Positions 1 through 3,923 of a stretch of 5,281 nucleotides of DNA are shown here, in pieces (the stretch's first letter is position 1; every line of letters starts with the position of its first letter). Position numbers and translations under genes: made by a program. The notes below the pieces were generated by a model. That model made no database searches. It was not told the origin of the DNA and saw nothing but the letters and a program-made list of their open reading frames with translations. Source of the stretch: JANMQK01 sp031370485 (lineage in GTDB: Bacteria > Acidobacteriota > Polarisedimenticolia > Gp22-AA2); assembly GCA_031370485.1 (NCBI GenBank), contig JANMQK010000194.1, positions 1-5,281 of the forward strand, written 5' to 3'.

Positions 1-126
1 GGCCATCTCGCCCATCGTCACCGGCGCGCCCAGCTCCTGGCAATGCTGGCGGTAGGGCAGGTTCCCCCCCTTGGTCATCGGCGCCAATACGAGGGCGCCC
101 TGGAGCGTCTCGCGCAGGGATGTCAT
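1..126 (-). CDS. tRNA-dihydrouridine synthase (Dus), N-terminal part, cut by window edge
   Basis: Only the first 42 codons are in the window; the gene continues past the left edge. Members of the family use FMN and NADPH to reduce uridine to dihydrouridine in RNA, mostly tRNA, in the cytoplasm. The visible residues hold the family's N-terminal flavin-binding signature: LAPMTKGGNLPYR at about residues 14-26, then GAPVTMGEMA at about 33-42. The GNLPYR and GEMA wording is closer to what I recall of eukaryotic Dus3 (APLT..GNLPFRR ... GADVT.GEMA) than to the APM.G.TD..FR of DusA/B/C. The catalytic cysteine lies outside the window. The ATG (126-124) overlaps the stop of the SRPBCC gene as ATGA, which suggests translational coupling. 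The family call is strong; the RNA substrate and position cannot be deduced. Confidence 0.85.
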   Translation of the reverse strand, partial: MTSLRETLQGALVLAPMTKGGNLPYRQHCQELGAPVTMGEMA

Positions 127-476
127 GCCTTCGAACCCCGGGCCATCGCAGGAGAGGGCGCGGTCGGCAGTTCGTACTCGATCGTATCCTCCAGCAGGCA
201 GGCATCCGGCCCCTGGGGAACCATCCGGTGGACATGCTTCCAGAAACGGTAGTCCCGGTGCGCCAGCTCCCACCCCAGGGAAAAGGGCCAGGGACCCACG
301 CGCAGAGAGACGCGCGCACCATCTTTAATACCGCCCACGTGCCGGAGCAGCCGCACCGGCTCGCGCGGCGGCGTCAATCGCTGGAACGCGCCGGGGGCTT
401 CATGCCAGTCGAAGACGGCGTCCGCTGACGCTGGTATCTCCGTGCTGGCGACGAAGGTGATCCGGTTGGTGTGCAT
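123..476 (-). CDS. Short SRPBCC-fold (START/cyclase-like) protein
   Basis: A 117-residue protein resembling SRPBCC domains, which form a helix-grip pocket for hydrophobic ligands. Support is the pattern F-x-W-H-E-x-P-G-A-F-x-R-L-T-P-P near residues 22-37, then a GGI.DGARV.LRVGP strand region, an H-R-D-Y motif near 73-76, and L-E-D-x-I-E-Y-E-L-P near 95-104. Such domains occur alone or fused to TIGR01777-type epimerases. Homologues as I recall them end in a long C-terminal helix rich in Arg/Lys (about 150 residues in all). That helix is missing here: the reading frame stops at ARGSKA just as the dihydrouridine synthase gene begins (ATGA overlap). So it is either a shortened family member or C-terminally truncated. 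Its first 100 nt overlap the 3' end of the peptidase frame. No strong ribosome binding site is seen. Function and ligand are unknown. Confidence 0.7.
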   Translation of the reverse strand: MHTNRITFVASTEIPASADAVFDWHEAPGAFQRLTPPREPVRLLRHVGGIKDGARVSLRVGPWPFSLGWELAHRDYRFWKHVHRMVPQGPDACLLEDTIEYELPTAPSPAMARGSKA

Positions 477-1384
477 GAAGGGGCATTATCCGCCGGGGGA
501 GGGACGTTGGCCTCCAGCCATTTTCGGATCCGATTCGCGTCCCCGAGGCGCGTGTACTTGCCCCAGGAATCGAGAAGCACGATGACGACCTGCCGCGCCT
601 CGATCTCGGCCTGCAACACGAGGCACCGCCCGGCTTCCTTGATATAGCCGGTCTTTGACAGCCCGATGCTCCAGTTCCTGTTTTTCACCAGTCCATCGGA
701 GTTGTGGAATTCCAGCACCCGGCCGTTGGAGAGAGTCACCGCGTGGAAGGCGGAAGTGGTGGCCTCGCGAATCGCCGGATACCCCGCCGCGGCCAGAACC
801 ATCCGGGAAAGATCCTCCGCGCTGGACACGTTCCCGCCGGAGAGGCCGGACGGGTCCGTGAAGCGAGTCCGGAGCATCCCCAGCTCTTTCGCCTTGCGGT
901 TCATGGCCTCGAGGCACGCCCCGGTCCCCCCCGGGTAGGTCCGTGCCAGTGCTTTGGCCGCCCTGTTCTCCGACGCCATCAATGCGACCCATAGCAACTC
1001 GCCCCGGGCGAGGCGTGCGCCGACCGGCAGGCGGGAGCGGGTGTGCTTGCGGGTGTCCACGTCCGCGCGGTCGATCTCAATGGCCTCGACAAGCGGGCAC
1101 CGCGCGTCCAGCACAACCATCGCGGTCATCAGCTTGGTGATCGAGGCGATCGGCGCCACCTGATCGGGGTGTTTCGCGTACAGCGTCTCCCCCCGCGCAA
1201 CGTCGATCACCAGCACGACGTTTGACTTCAGATCCGGTCCGCCGCGCCGGCTTCGCTCGTATCTCGCCGCCCCTGCCACTCGATCGGTGGACGCGGCCAT
1301 CATCGAGCCGATCACGACGGCCACCGCCGTCACCCGCGCCAACCGCCCCAGTGGAACCTCCTCCGCTTCCCGCCGCGCCAACAT
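374..1384 (-). CDS. D-alanyl-D-alanine carboxypeptidase/endopeptidase, peptidase S11 (PBP7-like)
   Basis: A low-molecular-weight penicillin-binding protein that trims or cleaves peptidoglycan cross-links outside the cytoplasmic membrane. Counting from the ATG at 1384-1382, the three active-site motifs are all present and in order: SITK (81-84, nucleophile serine and general-base lysine), SEN (138-140) and KTG (244-246). FTDPSGLSGGN (about 175-185) is also typical of the PBP7/PbpG group. A hydrophobic stretch (about 19-31, followed by AAS...AGAA) fits a signal peptide. The start is uncertain: the frame stays open to a TTG at 1444, and an in-frame TTG at 1342 with GGAGGAGG 14 nt before it would give a tidier signal peptide. 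Recognisable homology ends near RKWLEAN (about codon 292, near 510). The remaining roughly 45 residues are low-complexity Pro/Ser/Arg and overlap the next gene, so a one-base indel in the C-run near 496-505 is possible; the alternative frame stops at 486. Confidence 0.88.
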   Translation of the reverse strand: MLARREAEEVPLGRLARVTAVAVVIGSMMAASTDRVAGAARYERSRRGGPDLKSNVVLVIDVARGETLYAKHPDQVAPIASITKLMTAMVVLDARCPLVEAIEIDRADVDTRKHTRSRLPVGARLARGELLWVALMASENRAAKALARTYPGGTGACLEAMNRKAKELGMLRTRFTDPSGLSGGNVSSAEDLSRMVLAAAGYPAIREATTSAFHAVTLSNGRVLEFHNSDGLVKNRNWSIGLSKTGYIKEAGRCLVLQAEIEARQVVIVLLDSWGKYTRLGDANRIRKWLEANVPPPADNAPSCTPTGSPSSPARRYQRQRTPSSTGMKPPARSSD

Positions 1385-1471
1385 GGAAGACGCGCGAGAA
1401 AGTATCAGGATTCCCCAGTCCTGAGAAGGGCAGTGGGCCCGCAATCCATCTCCCTGAACGAGGTCACTTTA
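1385..1471 (-). promoter_or_regulatory. Upstream region of the peptidase gene
   Basis: This short gap lies between the peptidase start and the first tRNA-like repeat. On the minus strand a weak GATACT (-10-like) sits 12 nt before the ATG at 1384, with only a poor -35 candidate (TTCTCA, 15 nt further upstream). It must hold the promoter for the minus-strand cluster if the repeat to its right is an insertion boundary, but no site is convincing. Confidence 0.2.
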
Positions 1472-1525
1472 GTGCCGGGGGTGGGAGTCGAACCCACATG
1501 ACCCAGAGGGTCAAGGGATTTTAAG
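1472..1525 (-). other. tRNA-Leu(UAA) 3' fragment, copy 1 (candidate att core)
   Basis: Read on the minus strand, this is the 3' portion of a class II tRNA. It has an anticodon-loop remnant CTTAAAA (anticodon TAA, Leu), the 3' anticodon strand TCCCT, a perfect 6-bp variable-arm stem (TGACCC/GGGTCA, loop TCT), a T-arm with GTGGG/CCCAC around TTCGACT, and the 3' acceptor strand CCCCGGC with discriminator A. The 5' half (acceptor 5' strand, D-arm, 5' anticodon strand) is absent, so it cannot be a working tRNA. The terminal CCA is not intact here (ACT follows GGC). Homology to a tRNA begins at the anticodon loop, a usual crossover position for tRNA-targeting integrases. Confidence 0.82.
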
Positions 1526-1536
1526 GCACAGGGATT

Positions 1537-1574
1537 AGGGCAACGAACAAAGGACTTATTTAATTCGTTGCCCT
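1537..1574. other. 11-bp-stem hairpin in repeat copy 1
   Basis: AGGGCAACGAA (1537-1547) pairs perfectly with TTCGTTGCCCT (1564-1574) around a 16-nt loop. The stem is identical in the second repeat, while the loop differs in sequence and length. There is no long T-run, so it is not a convincing intrinsic terminator. It may be a recombinase or accessory-protein site next to the att core. Confidence 0.75.
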
Positions 1575-1645
1575 TTTCCCGTCCGAGGAGTACGAGGAGG
1601 GTCGTAGAGTCCGAGGATTATGGACACCCAGATGAACACCTGATT

Positions 1646-1830
1646 GATGAGACAGTCGTGCATCGGCGCCATTACACAGTCCGCAATGACCGGCCTCCGG
1701 TCATCCAGTCGAGCCACATTCAAAGCGTCTGCCCTTCAGATGCGTGGGACGTCGCCCGGATGGGCTTCTTGGGGTGGACAGGGTGGACCCGTTTGCAAAG
1801 ACTTCGAACCGCAGGACGGTGAGCCCGCGT
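1646..1830. other. Non-coding stretch 3' of the BrnT/XRE operon
   Basis: No convincing gene lies here. The stretch holds one perfect hairpin (1686-1704). A short run with TGGACAGGGTGGAC (about 1776-1789) loosely echoes the GGACACC-type arm motifs of the repeats. It forms the 3' flank of the minus-strand TA operon. Confidence 0.5.
1686..1704. terminator. Hairpin downstream of the TA operon, possible terminator
   Basis: ATGACCGG and CCGGTCAT form a perfect 8-bp stem around a 3-nt loop, about 127 nt past the stop of the minus-strand antitoxin gene. No T-tract follows on the minus strand, so termination here would be weak or Rho-assisted. Confidence 0.3.
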
Positions 1831-2124
1831 TCAAACCGCAGCGGCCAAATTCTCCCGCAGCACGCGAGGGTGCCGCGCGGCGATTCGGAGCAAGGCCAGC
1901 GCCGGTCCCTCGGGGCTCCGTCGATCTTGCTCCCAGTTGCGCAACGTATGGACGCTGATGCCGAGAGCGGCGGCGAACTGCTGCTGGGTCAGTCCGACGA
2001 AGTGTCGGAGCGCGATGACATCTTCGCCCCCCGCAAGGTGTCCACGGAGGATCCGTTCTCGTTGTTTCCTCGGGATCGCCCGGGCGAAGTCCCGGTCAGT
2101 CAACTCACGTATCTCGTCGCTCAT
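1831..2124 (-). CDS. XRE-family HTH antitoxin partner of BrnT (HigA/NadS-like)
   Basis: A 97-residue DNA-binding protein, second in the operon. A helix-turn-helix occupies about residues 36-69, with GLTQQQFAAALGISVHTLRNW spread over 44-64. The W-E-Q-x-R-R-x-P-E-G-P-A-x-A-L-L-R-I-A sequence after it (64-82) is typical of HigA/NadS-type antitoxins. The less conserved N-terminal 35 residues probably bind the toxin. It should neutralise the toxin and repress its own promoter. The start is well supported: AAAGGAAAGGAC directly precedes the ATG. The gene overlaps the 3' end of the toxin gene by 20 nt, so the order is toxin first, antitoxin second, as in brnTA and higBA. Classical BrnA is a ribbon-helix-helix protein rather than XRE, so the pairing is a variant. 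Repression and neutralisation are inferred from the family. Confidence 0.88.
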   Translation of the reverse strand: MSDEIRELTDRDFARAIPRKQRERILRGHLAGGEDVIALRHFVGLTQQQFAAALGISVHTLRNWEQDRRSPEGPALALLRIAARHPRVLRENLAAAV

Positions 2125-2410
2125 GTCCTTTCCTTTCGAATTCCCTGAGGCGCAGGCGCTCCTTCCTGGTCGCCATACGCGCGCTTATGATCCGCAGGAC
2201 TTCGTCGTCACGCTCCGTGTAGGCGACCACGATGACGCCTCGCTTGATCGGCCCGATGGCGATGAATCGGTCCTCATCGCCGGAATGCTGCTCGTCGTAG
2301 ATTTCCCAGTAGTCAAAGCCGCTCTTAAAAAGCTCGATCGCTTCCGCGAAAGACACGTCATGCTTTGCCCGATTGGCCTTGTCCTTCTCCGGATCCCACT
2401 CGAAGAGCAT
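2105..2410 (-). CDS. brnT: BrnT-like type II toxin (DUF497)
   Basis: A 101-residue protein with the DUF497/BrnT layout. FEWDPEKD.AN..KH..SF at residues 3-21 is the opening signature. A strand region RFIAIG...RGVIVVAYTER follows at 48-67, and RIISARMAT..ER at 73-85 is the C-terminal signature. BrnT of Brucella is a RelE-fold ribonuclease that blocks translation until bound by its antitoxin; the same role is inferred here. It is the first gene of a minus-strand operon with the XRE antitoxin, overlapping it by 20 nt. The ATG start matches the family N-terminus. The predicted -10 box lies only 11 nt upstream and there is no ribosome binding site, so the mRNA may be nearly leaderless. The antitoxin's own site is strong, which could favour antitoxin synthesis. 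Confidence 0.9.
   Translation of the reverse strand: MLFEWDPEKDKANRAKHDVSFAEAIELFKSGFDYWEIYDEQHSGDEDRFIAIGPIKRGVIVVAYTERDDEVLRIISARMATRKERLRLREFERKGHERRDT
2125..2136 (-). promoter_or_regulatory. Ribosome binding site of the XRE antitoxin gene
   Basis: On the minus strand AAAGGAAAGGAC immediately precedes the ATG, inside the toxin reading frame. It fixes the antitoxin start and contrasts with the lack of any such site before the toxin gene. Confidence 0.7.
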
Positions 2411-2449
2411 GGCATATGAAGAATATACGCCACTGGCTTAGTAAGTCAA
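2411..2449 (-). promoter_or_regulatory. Promoter and palindromic operator of the BrnT/XRE operon
   Basis: On the minus strand TTGACT (-35, 2449-2444) and TATATT (-10, 2427-2422) are separated by 16 bp, a good sigma-70-type promoter. An imperfect palindrome, GGCATAT (2411-2417) and ATACGCC (2425-2431) with six of seven positions paired, covers the -10 box. This is where autoregulatory TA complexes usually bind. Transcription would begin about 5 nt before the toxin ATG. Confidence 0.6.
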
Positions 2450-2663
2450 TGAATGATGAAGAAGGATTGGGGGAGGCGGCGGGGGTCGAACTCGGTTTCG
2501 TGGCTGGCCAGGGGACTCGAACGCAAGGGATTTTAGAGACAAGAGCGCAGGTGACACGCAAGATGCAGAAACCAGCCCAAAATTGACCCCGCGGTGGTCA
2601 CTTGGATGGACACCGGCCTTCACAGCCCGATCGAACCATTCCCCGCAAGTCTCAGAAAACAAA
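2450..2663. other. Non-coding region between the TA promoter and repeat copy 2
   Basis: No gene is recognised. The region holds a degenerate tRNA-like stretch (2501-2540) and, further on, a single ATGGACACC 9-mer (2606-2614) identical to the arm motif of the large repeats. It may be an eroded third att site. Confidence 0.5.
2501..2540 (-). other. Degenerate tRNA-Leu-like 3' fragment
   Basis: On the minus strand CTAAAATCCCTTG matches the anticodon-loop/3'-stem segment of the tRNA-Leu fragments in the large repeats. A T-loop-like GTTCGAGTCC follows, then CCTGGCCAGCCA. The variable arm is missing and the T-stem does not pair, so this is at best a decayed or recombined relic. Similarity is short, and chance is not excluded. 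Confidence 0.35.
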
Positions 2664-2719
2664 TGGTGCCGGGGGTGGGAGTCGAACCCACATGACCCAG
2701 AGGGTCAAGGGATTTTAAG
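2664..2719 (-). other. tRNA-Leu(UAA) 3' fragment with CCA, copy 2 (candidate att core)
   Basis: Identical to copy 1 over 54 bases from the anticodon loop to GGCAC, but here the encoded 3' end GGCACCA is complete. Variable arm and T-arm both fold perfectly on the minus strand. The bases on the 5' side (GCGC just before CTTAAAA) cannot form the anticodon stem, and no acceptor partner GCCGGGG is found nearby, so the tRNA is not functional. Confidence 0.83.
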
Positions 2720-2730
2720 GCGCAGGGATT

Positions 2731-2767
2731 AGGGCAACGAACAAAGGACTTGGTAATTCGTTGCCCT
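2731..2767. other. 11-bp-stem hairpin in repeat copy 2
   Basis: AGGGCAACGAA (2731-2741) pairs with TTCGTTGCCCT (2757-2767) around a 15-nt loop. The stem is unchanged from copy 1 while the loop has changed, which suggests that the stem or its halves are what matters. Confidence 0.75.
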
Positions 2768-2867
2768 TTCCCGTGTCCGAGGAGTACGAGGAGGGTCGTA
2801 GAGTCCGAGGAGTATGGACACCCAGATGGACACCTGATTCGCGCCCCTTCCCCGGTTGCCCTCCCCT

Positions 2868-2883
2868 GCGGGTTATCACCCGC
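2868..2883. promoter_or_regulatory. Small palindrome upstream of the DUF433 gene
   Basis: GCGGGT and ACCCGC form a perfect 6-bp inverted repeat around TATC, about 85 nt before the antitoxin start. It could be an operator for the DUF433/DUF5615 operon. A TAGAAT (2941-2946) is the only -10-like box and has no good -35. Confidence 0.25.
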
Positions 2884-2956
2884 CCTGAGGCGAGGCAAGA
2901 CTTCCTGCTGGCTGGGGGACGTGGGGCCCCGGGGGCAAGGTAGAATGGACGCCAGC

Positions 2957-2961
2957 GGAGG
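2957..2961 (+). promoter_or_regulatory. Ribosome binding site of the DUF433 gene
   Basis: GGAGG stands 7 nt before the ATG at 2969. It decides between that start and an in-frame ATG at 2945, which would add eight residues and has a weaker site. Confidence 0.65.
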
Positions 2962-2968
2962 TTTCGAG

Positions 2969-3187
2969 ATGAAGTTTGACCGAATCACTTTCGACCCCCA
3001 GATCCTCGGCGGAAGGGCTGCCATACGCGGGATGCGGATCCCAGTCTCGGTGATCGTGGGGCAGATCGCCAACGGAGCGACCTTCGAGGAGGTGCTGGCA
3101 GGGTATCCGGACCTCGAGCGCGAGGATATCCAGCAGGCCCTCGGCTATGCCGCCTGGCTCGCCCAGGAGCGGGTCCACATCGGCTAG
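2969..3187 (+). CDS. DUF433 antitoxin (VapB45-like)
   Basis: A 72-residue protein matching DUF433 throughout: FDRIT.DP at residues 3-10, GGRAAIRGMRIPV at 14-26, and a C-terminal helical part with GYPDLEREDIQQALGYAAW at 45-63. DUF433 proteins have a predicted winged/helix-turn-helix fold and act as antitoxins to DUF5615 PIN-like proteins; Rv2018/Rv2019 (VapB45/VapC45) of Mycobacterium tuberculosis is the known example. The partner gene begins 18 nt downstream on the same strand, so this is a two-gene operon in antitoxin-first order. It should bind and neutralise the toxin and probably repress the operon. The length is normal. It is transcribed divergently from the BrnT operon, with repeat copy 2 between them. 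Confidence 0.9.
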   Translation: MKFDRITFDPQILGGRAAIRGMRIPVSVIVGQIANGATFEEVLAGYPDLEREDIQQALGYAAWLAQERVHIG

Positions 3188-3193
3188 ACCGTC

Positions 3194-3199
3194 AAGGAG
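3194..3199 (+). promoter_or_regulatory. Ribosome binding site of the DUF5615 gene
   Basis: AAGGAG lies 6 nt before the GTG start at 3206, between the two genes of the operon, and supports the GTG as the true start. Confidence 0.65.
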
Positions 3200-3205
3200 C
3201 TGCGC

Positions 3206-3583
3206 GTGAGATTCCTTTTGGATATGGGCGTGGATGTCCGTGTCGGCACTTGGCTGCGCGAGCACGGGCACGAGCCCGTCCATCTCCGCGACCAGGGCCT
3301 CCAGCGGCTGCCGAACGGCGAGATTTTCACGAAGGCGATCTCGGAAAACCGGGTCATCCTCACCTTCGATCTCGACTTCGGTGAGATTGCGGCGCTCGCG
3401 CGTGGCCGGAAAGCGAGCGTGGTGGTCTTCCGTCTTCACAACACTCGAACGGCGCATGTGCTCGAACGGTTGGCATCCGTCCTGCCGGACTGTTCGAGCA
3501 TCCTGGAGAAAGGGGCCATTGTCGTGGTCGAGGAAGATCGGCATCGTGTTCGTCCGCTCCCTGTGGGACAGGACGAGGCGTGA
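3206..3583 (+). CDS. DUF5615 PIN-like toxin (VapC45-like)
   Basis: A 125-residue PIN-like protein starting at GTG. Acidic residues expected for the metal site are visible: D6 in MRFLLDMGVD, then D55, D57 and E60 in TFDLDFGE. WLREHGHEPVHLRDQGLQ (16-33) is also typical. PIN-domain toxins are magnesium-dependent ribonucleases; an RNase role is inferred from VapC45-type members. The RLPNGEIF segment (34-41) usually reads LPDEEIF in relatives as I recall them, so one conserved acidic position is Asn here, and activity could be reduced. The gene is second in the operon with the DUF433 antitoxin. The C-terminal part (RTAHVLERL ... GAIVVVEEDRHRVRPLP) is intact and the length is normal. Confidence 0.88.
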   Translation: MRFLLDMGVDVRVGTWLREHGHEPVHLRDQGLQRLPNGEIFTKAISENRVILTFDLDFGEIAALARGRKASVVVFRLHNTRTAHVLERLASVLPDCSSILEKGAIVVVEEDRHRVRPLPVGQDEA

Positions 3584-3691
3584 GGGGACAAGGGTCGCCT
3601 CGACGGCGTCAAGGGCCTCCGGTCGTCGCGCAAATGTCCTTCGAGAAGAGTCGCCGAGGATTTCGAACGGGGGGTCGCCGCCGGGCGCTCC

Positions 3692-3710
3692 ACTACGCGC
3701 ACCGCGTAGT
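3692..3710. terminator. Perfect 8-bp hairpin, possible terminator
   Basis: ACTACGCG (3692-3699) pairs with CGCGTAGT (3703-3710) around CAC, 109 nt after the toxin stop. There is no T-run, so the role is uncertain; it may equally be a recombination or protein-binding relic. Confidence 0.25.
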
Positions 3711-3803
3711 AGCGCACGAGCGCGTCGAGCGGTAGTAATCGTTGGCCCCACTTGCTGAGTCCGACGACACCAATGTGGCCGTGGCTGGGCGATCGCTCAA
3801 CGT

Positions 3804-3823
3804 TGGACACCCAGATGGGCACC
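3804..3823. repeat. Orphan att-arm motif
   Basis: These 20 bases match 19 of 20 positions of the paired ATGGACACC arm in repeat copy 2 (2815-2834), in the same orientation, with no tRNA fragment or GTCCGAGGAGTA repeats nearby. It may be the remnant of a third att site or an independent recombinase site. Confidence 0.6.
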
Positions 3824-3923
3824 GCTCTCATGAGGGACTTTGGTAAGTCCTCGCTCGACCCCGTCGCGCTGATTTTCTCTCGACTGGGACCGATCGTGGA
3901 CGGGTTTTTGGATTTCCGTCCGG

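Larger units (their letters stand above)
1472..1645. repeat. Direct repeat copy 1 (att-like, tRNA-Leu 3' half plus arm)
   Basis: This 174-bp segment recurs at 2666-2839 in the same orientation with about six differences, including small indels in the hairpin loop and just after the hairpin. From left to right it contains the tRNA-Leu 3' fragment (1472-1525), a hairpin (1537-1574), two GTCCGAGGAGTA-type 12-mers (1581-1592, and 1609-1620 with one mismatch) and two ATGGACACC-type 9-mers (1620-1628, and 1632-1640 with one mismatch). The two 12-mers are 28 bp apart and the two 9-mers 12 bp apart. The layout resembles a tyrosine-recombinase attachment site with core and arm-type repeats. The repeat is observed; the att role is inferred. 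Confidence 0.9.
1472..2665. mobile_element. Candidate TA-only mini-element bounded by tRNA-derived att repeats
   Basis: The unit of 1194 bp runs from the start of repeat copy 1 to the base before the matching point of copy 2. It carries one complete TA operon and no integrase or transposase. In established cases of integration into a tRNA 3' end, one junction keeps the intact tRNA and the other keeps a displaced 3' half. Both copies here are displaced halves facing the same way, as tandem integrations would leave. Mobility is inferred. A recombinase acting in trans would be required. Duplication of an island end by other means is possible. Confidence 0.4.
2664..2839. repeat. Direct repeat copy 2 (att-like, tRNA-Leu 3' half plus arm)
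   Basis: Second copy of the att-like repeat; the part shared with copy 1 starts at 2666. In order: tRNA-Leu 3' fragment (2664-2719), hairpin (2731-2767), two exact GTCCGAGGAGTA 12-mers (2775-2786, 2803-2814) and two exact ATGGACACC 9-mers (2814-2822, 2826-2834). The internal repeats are perfect here but each pair has a mismatch in copy 1, so copy 2 is probably closer to the ancestral state. Sequences diverge completely after 2839. Confidence 0.9.
3584..3923. other. Non-coding stretch after the DUF5615 gene
   Basis: Frames are open here on both strands, as is usual in high-GC DNA, but none looks like a known protein. Distinct elements are a perfect 8-bp hairpin (3692-3710), an orphan att-arm motif (3804-3823) and a 6-bp hairpin GGACTT/AAGTCC (3835-3850). 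The stretch probably contains the 3' flank of the TA operon and relics of former insertions. Confidence 0.5.

Noticed and set aside
1537..1574. An integron attC site
   Set aside because: The hairpin ends do not fit the RYYYAAC / GTTRRRY core sites and the stem is a simple perfect inverted repeat without the bulged bases of attC.
1744..2419. Plus-strand frames across the BrnT/XRE region
   Set aside because: They are antisense shadows of two genes with clear family signatures, overlap arrangement and promoter on the minus strand.
2664..2767. A functional tRNA-Leu gene, or a tRNA-Leu(UAA) interrupted in the anticodon by a group I intron
   Set aside because: No 5' half (acceptor partner, D-arm, 5' anticodon strand) is found upstream on the minus strand in either copy, the base before the tRNA part is not the terminal G of a group I intron, and no intron core is visible.
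1472..2839. A CRISPR array or insertion-sequence pair
   Set aside because: Only two long direct repeats, no regular spacers, no cas genes, no terminal inverted repeats and no transposase between them.
2666..2839. The C-terminal end of an integrase gene reading toward the tRNA fragment
   Set aside because: Frames open through the repeat on the minus strand show no tyrosine-recombinase motifs, and the small indels between copies shift the frames.
2876..3751. A 291-codon open frame on the minus strand
   Set aside because: It lies antisense to the well-supported DUF433 and DUF5615 genes and has no recognisable domain; a shadow frame in high-GC DNA.
3234..3758. A 174-codon plus-strand frame
   Set aside because: It is offset within the DUF5615 gene and is Arg/Ser-rich low complexity, typical of an out-of-frame translation.
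3584..3831. A minus-strand frame with GLSKWGQRLLPLDALVRYY, suggestive of an excisionase or HTH protein
   Set aside because: The resemblance is limited to a few residues, no start or binding site supports it, and the frame runs on antisense to the toxin gene.
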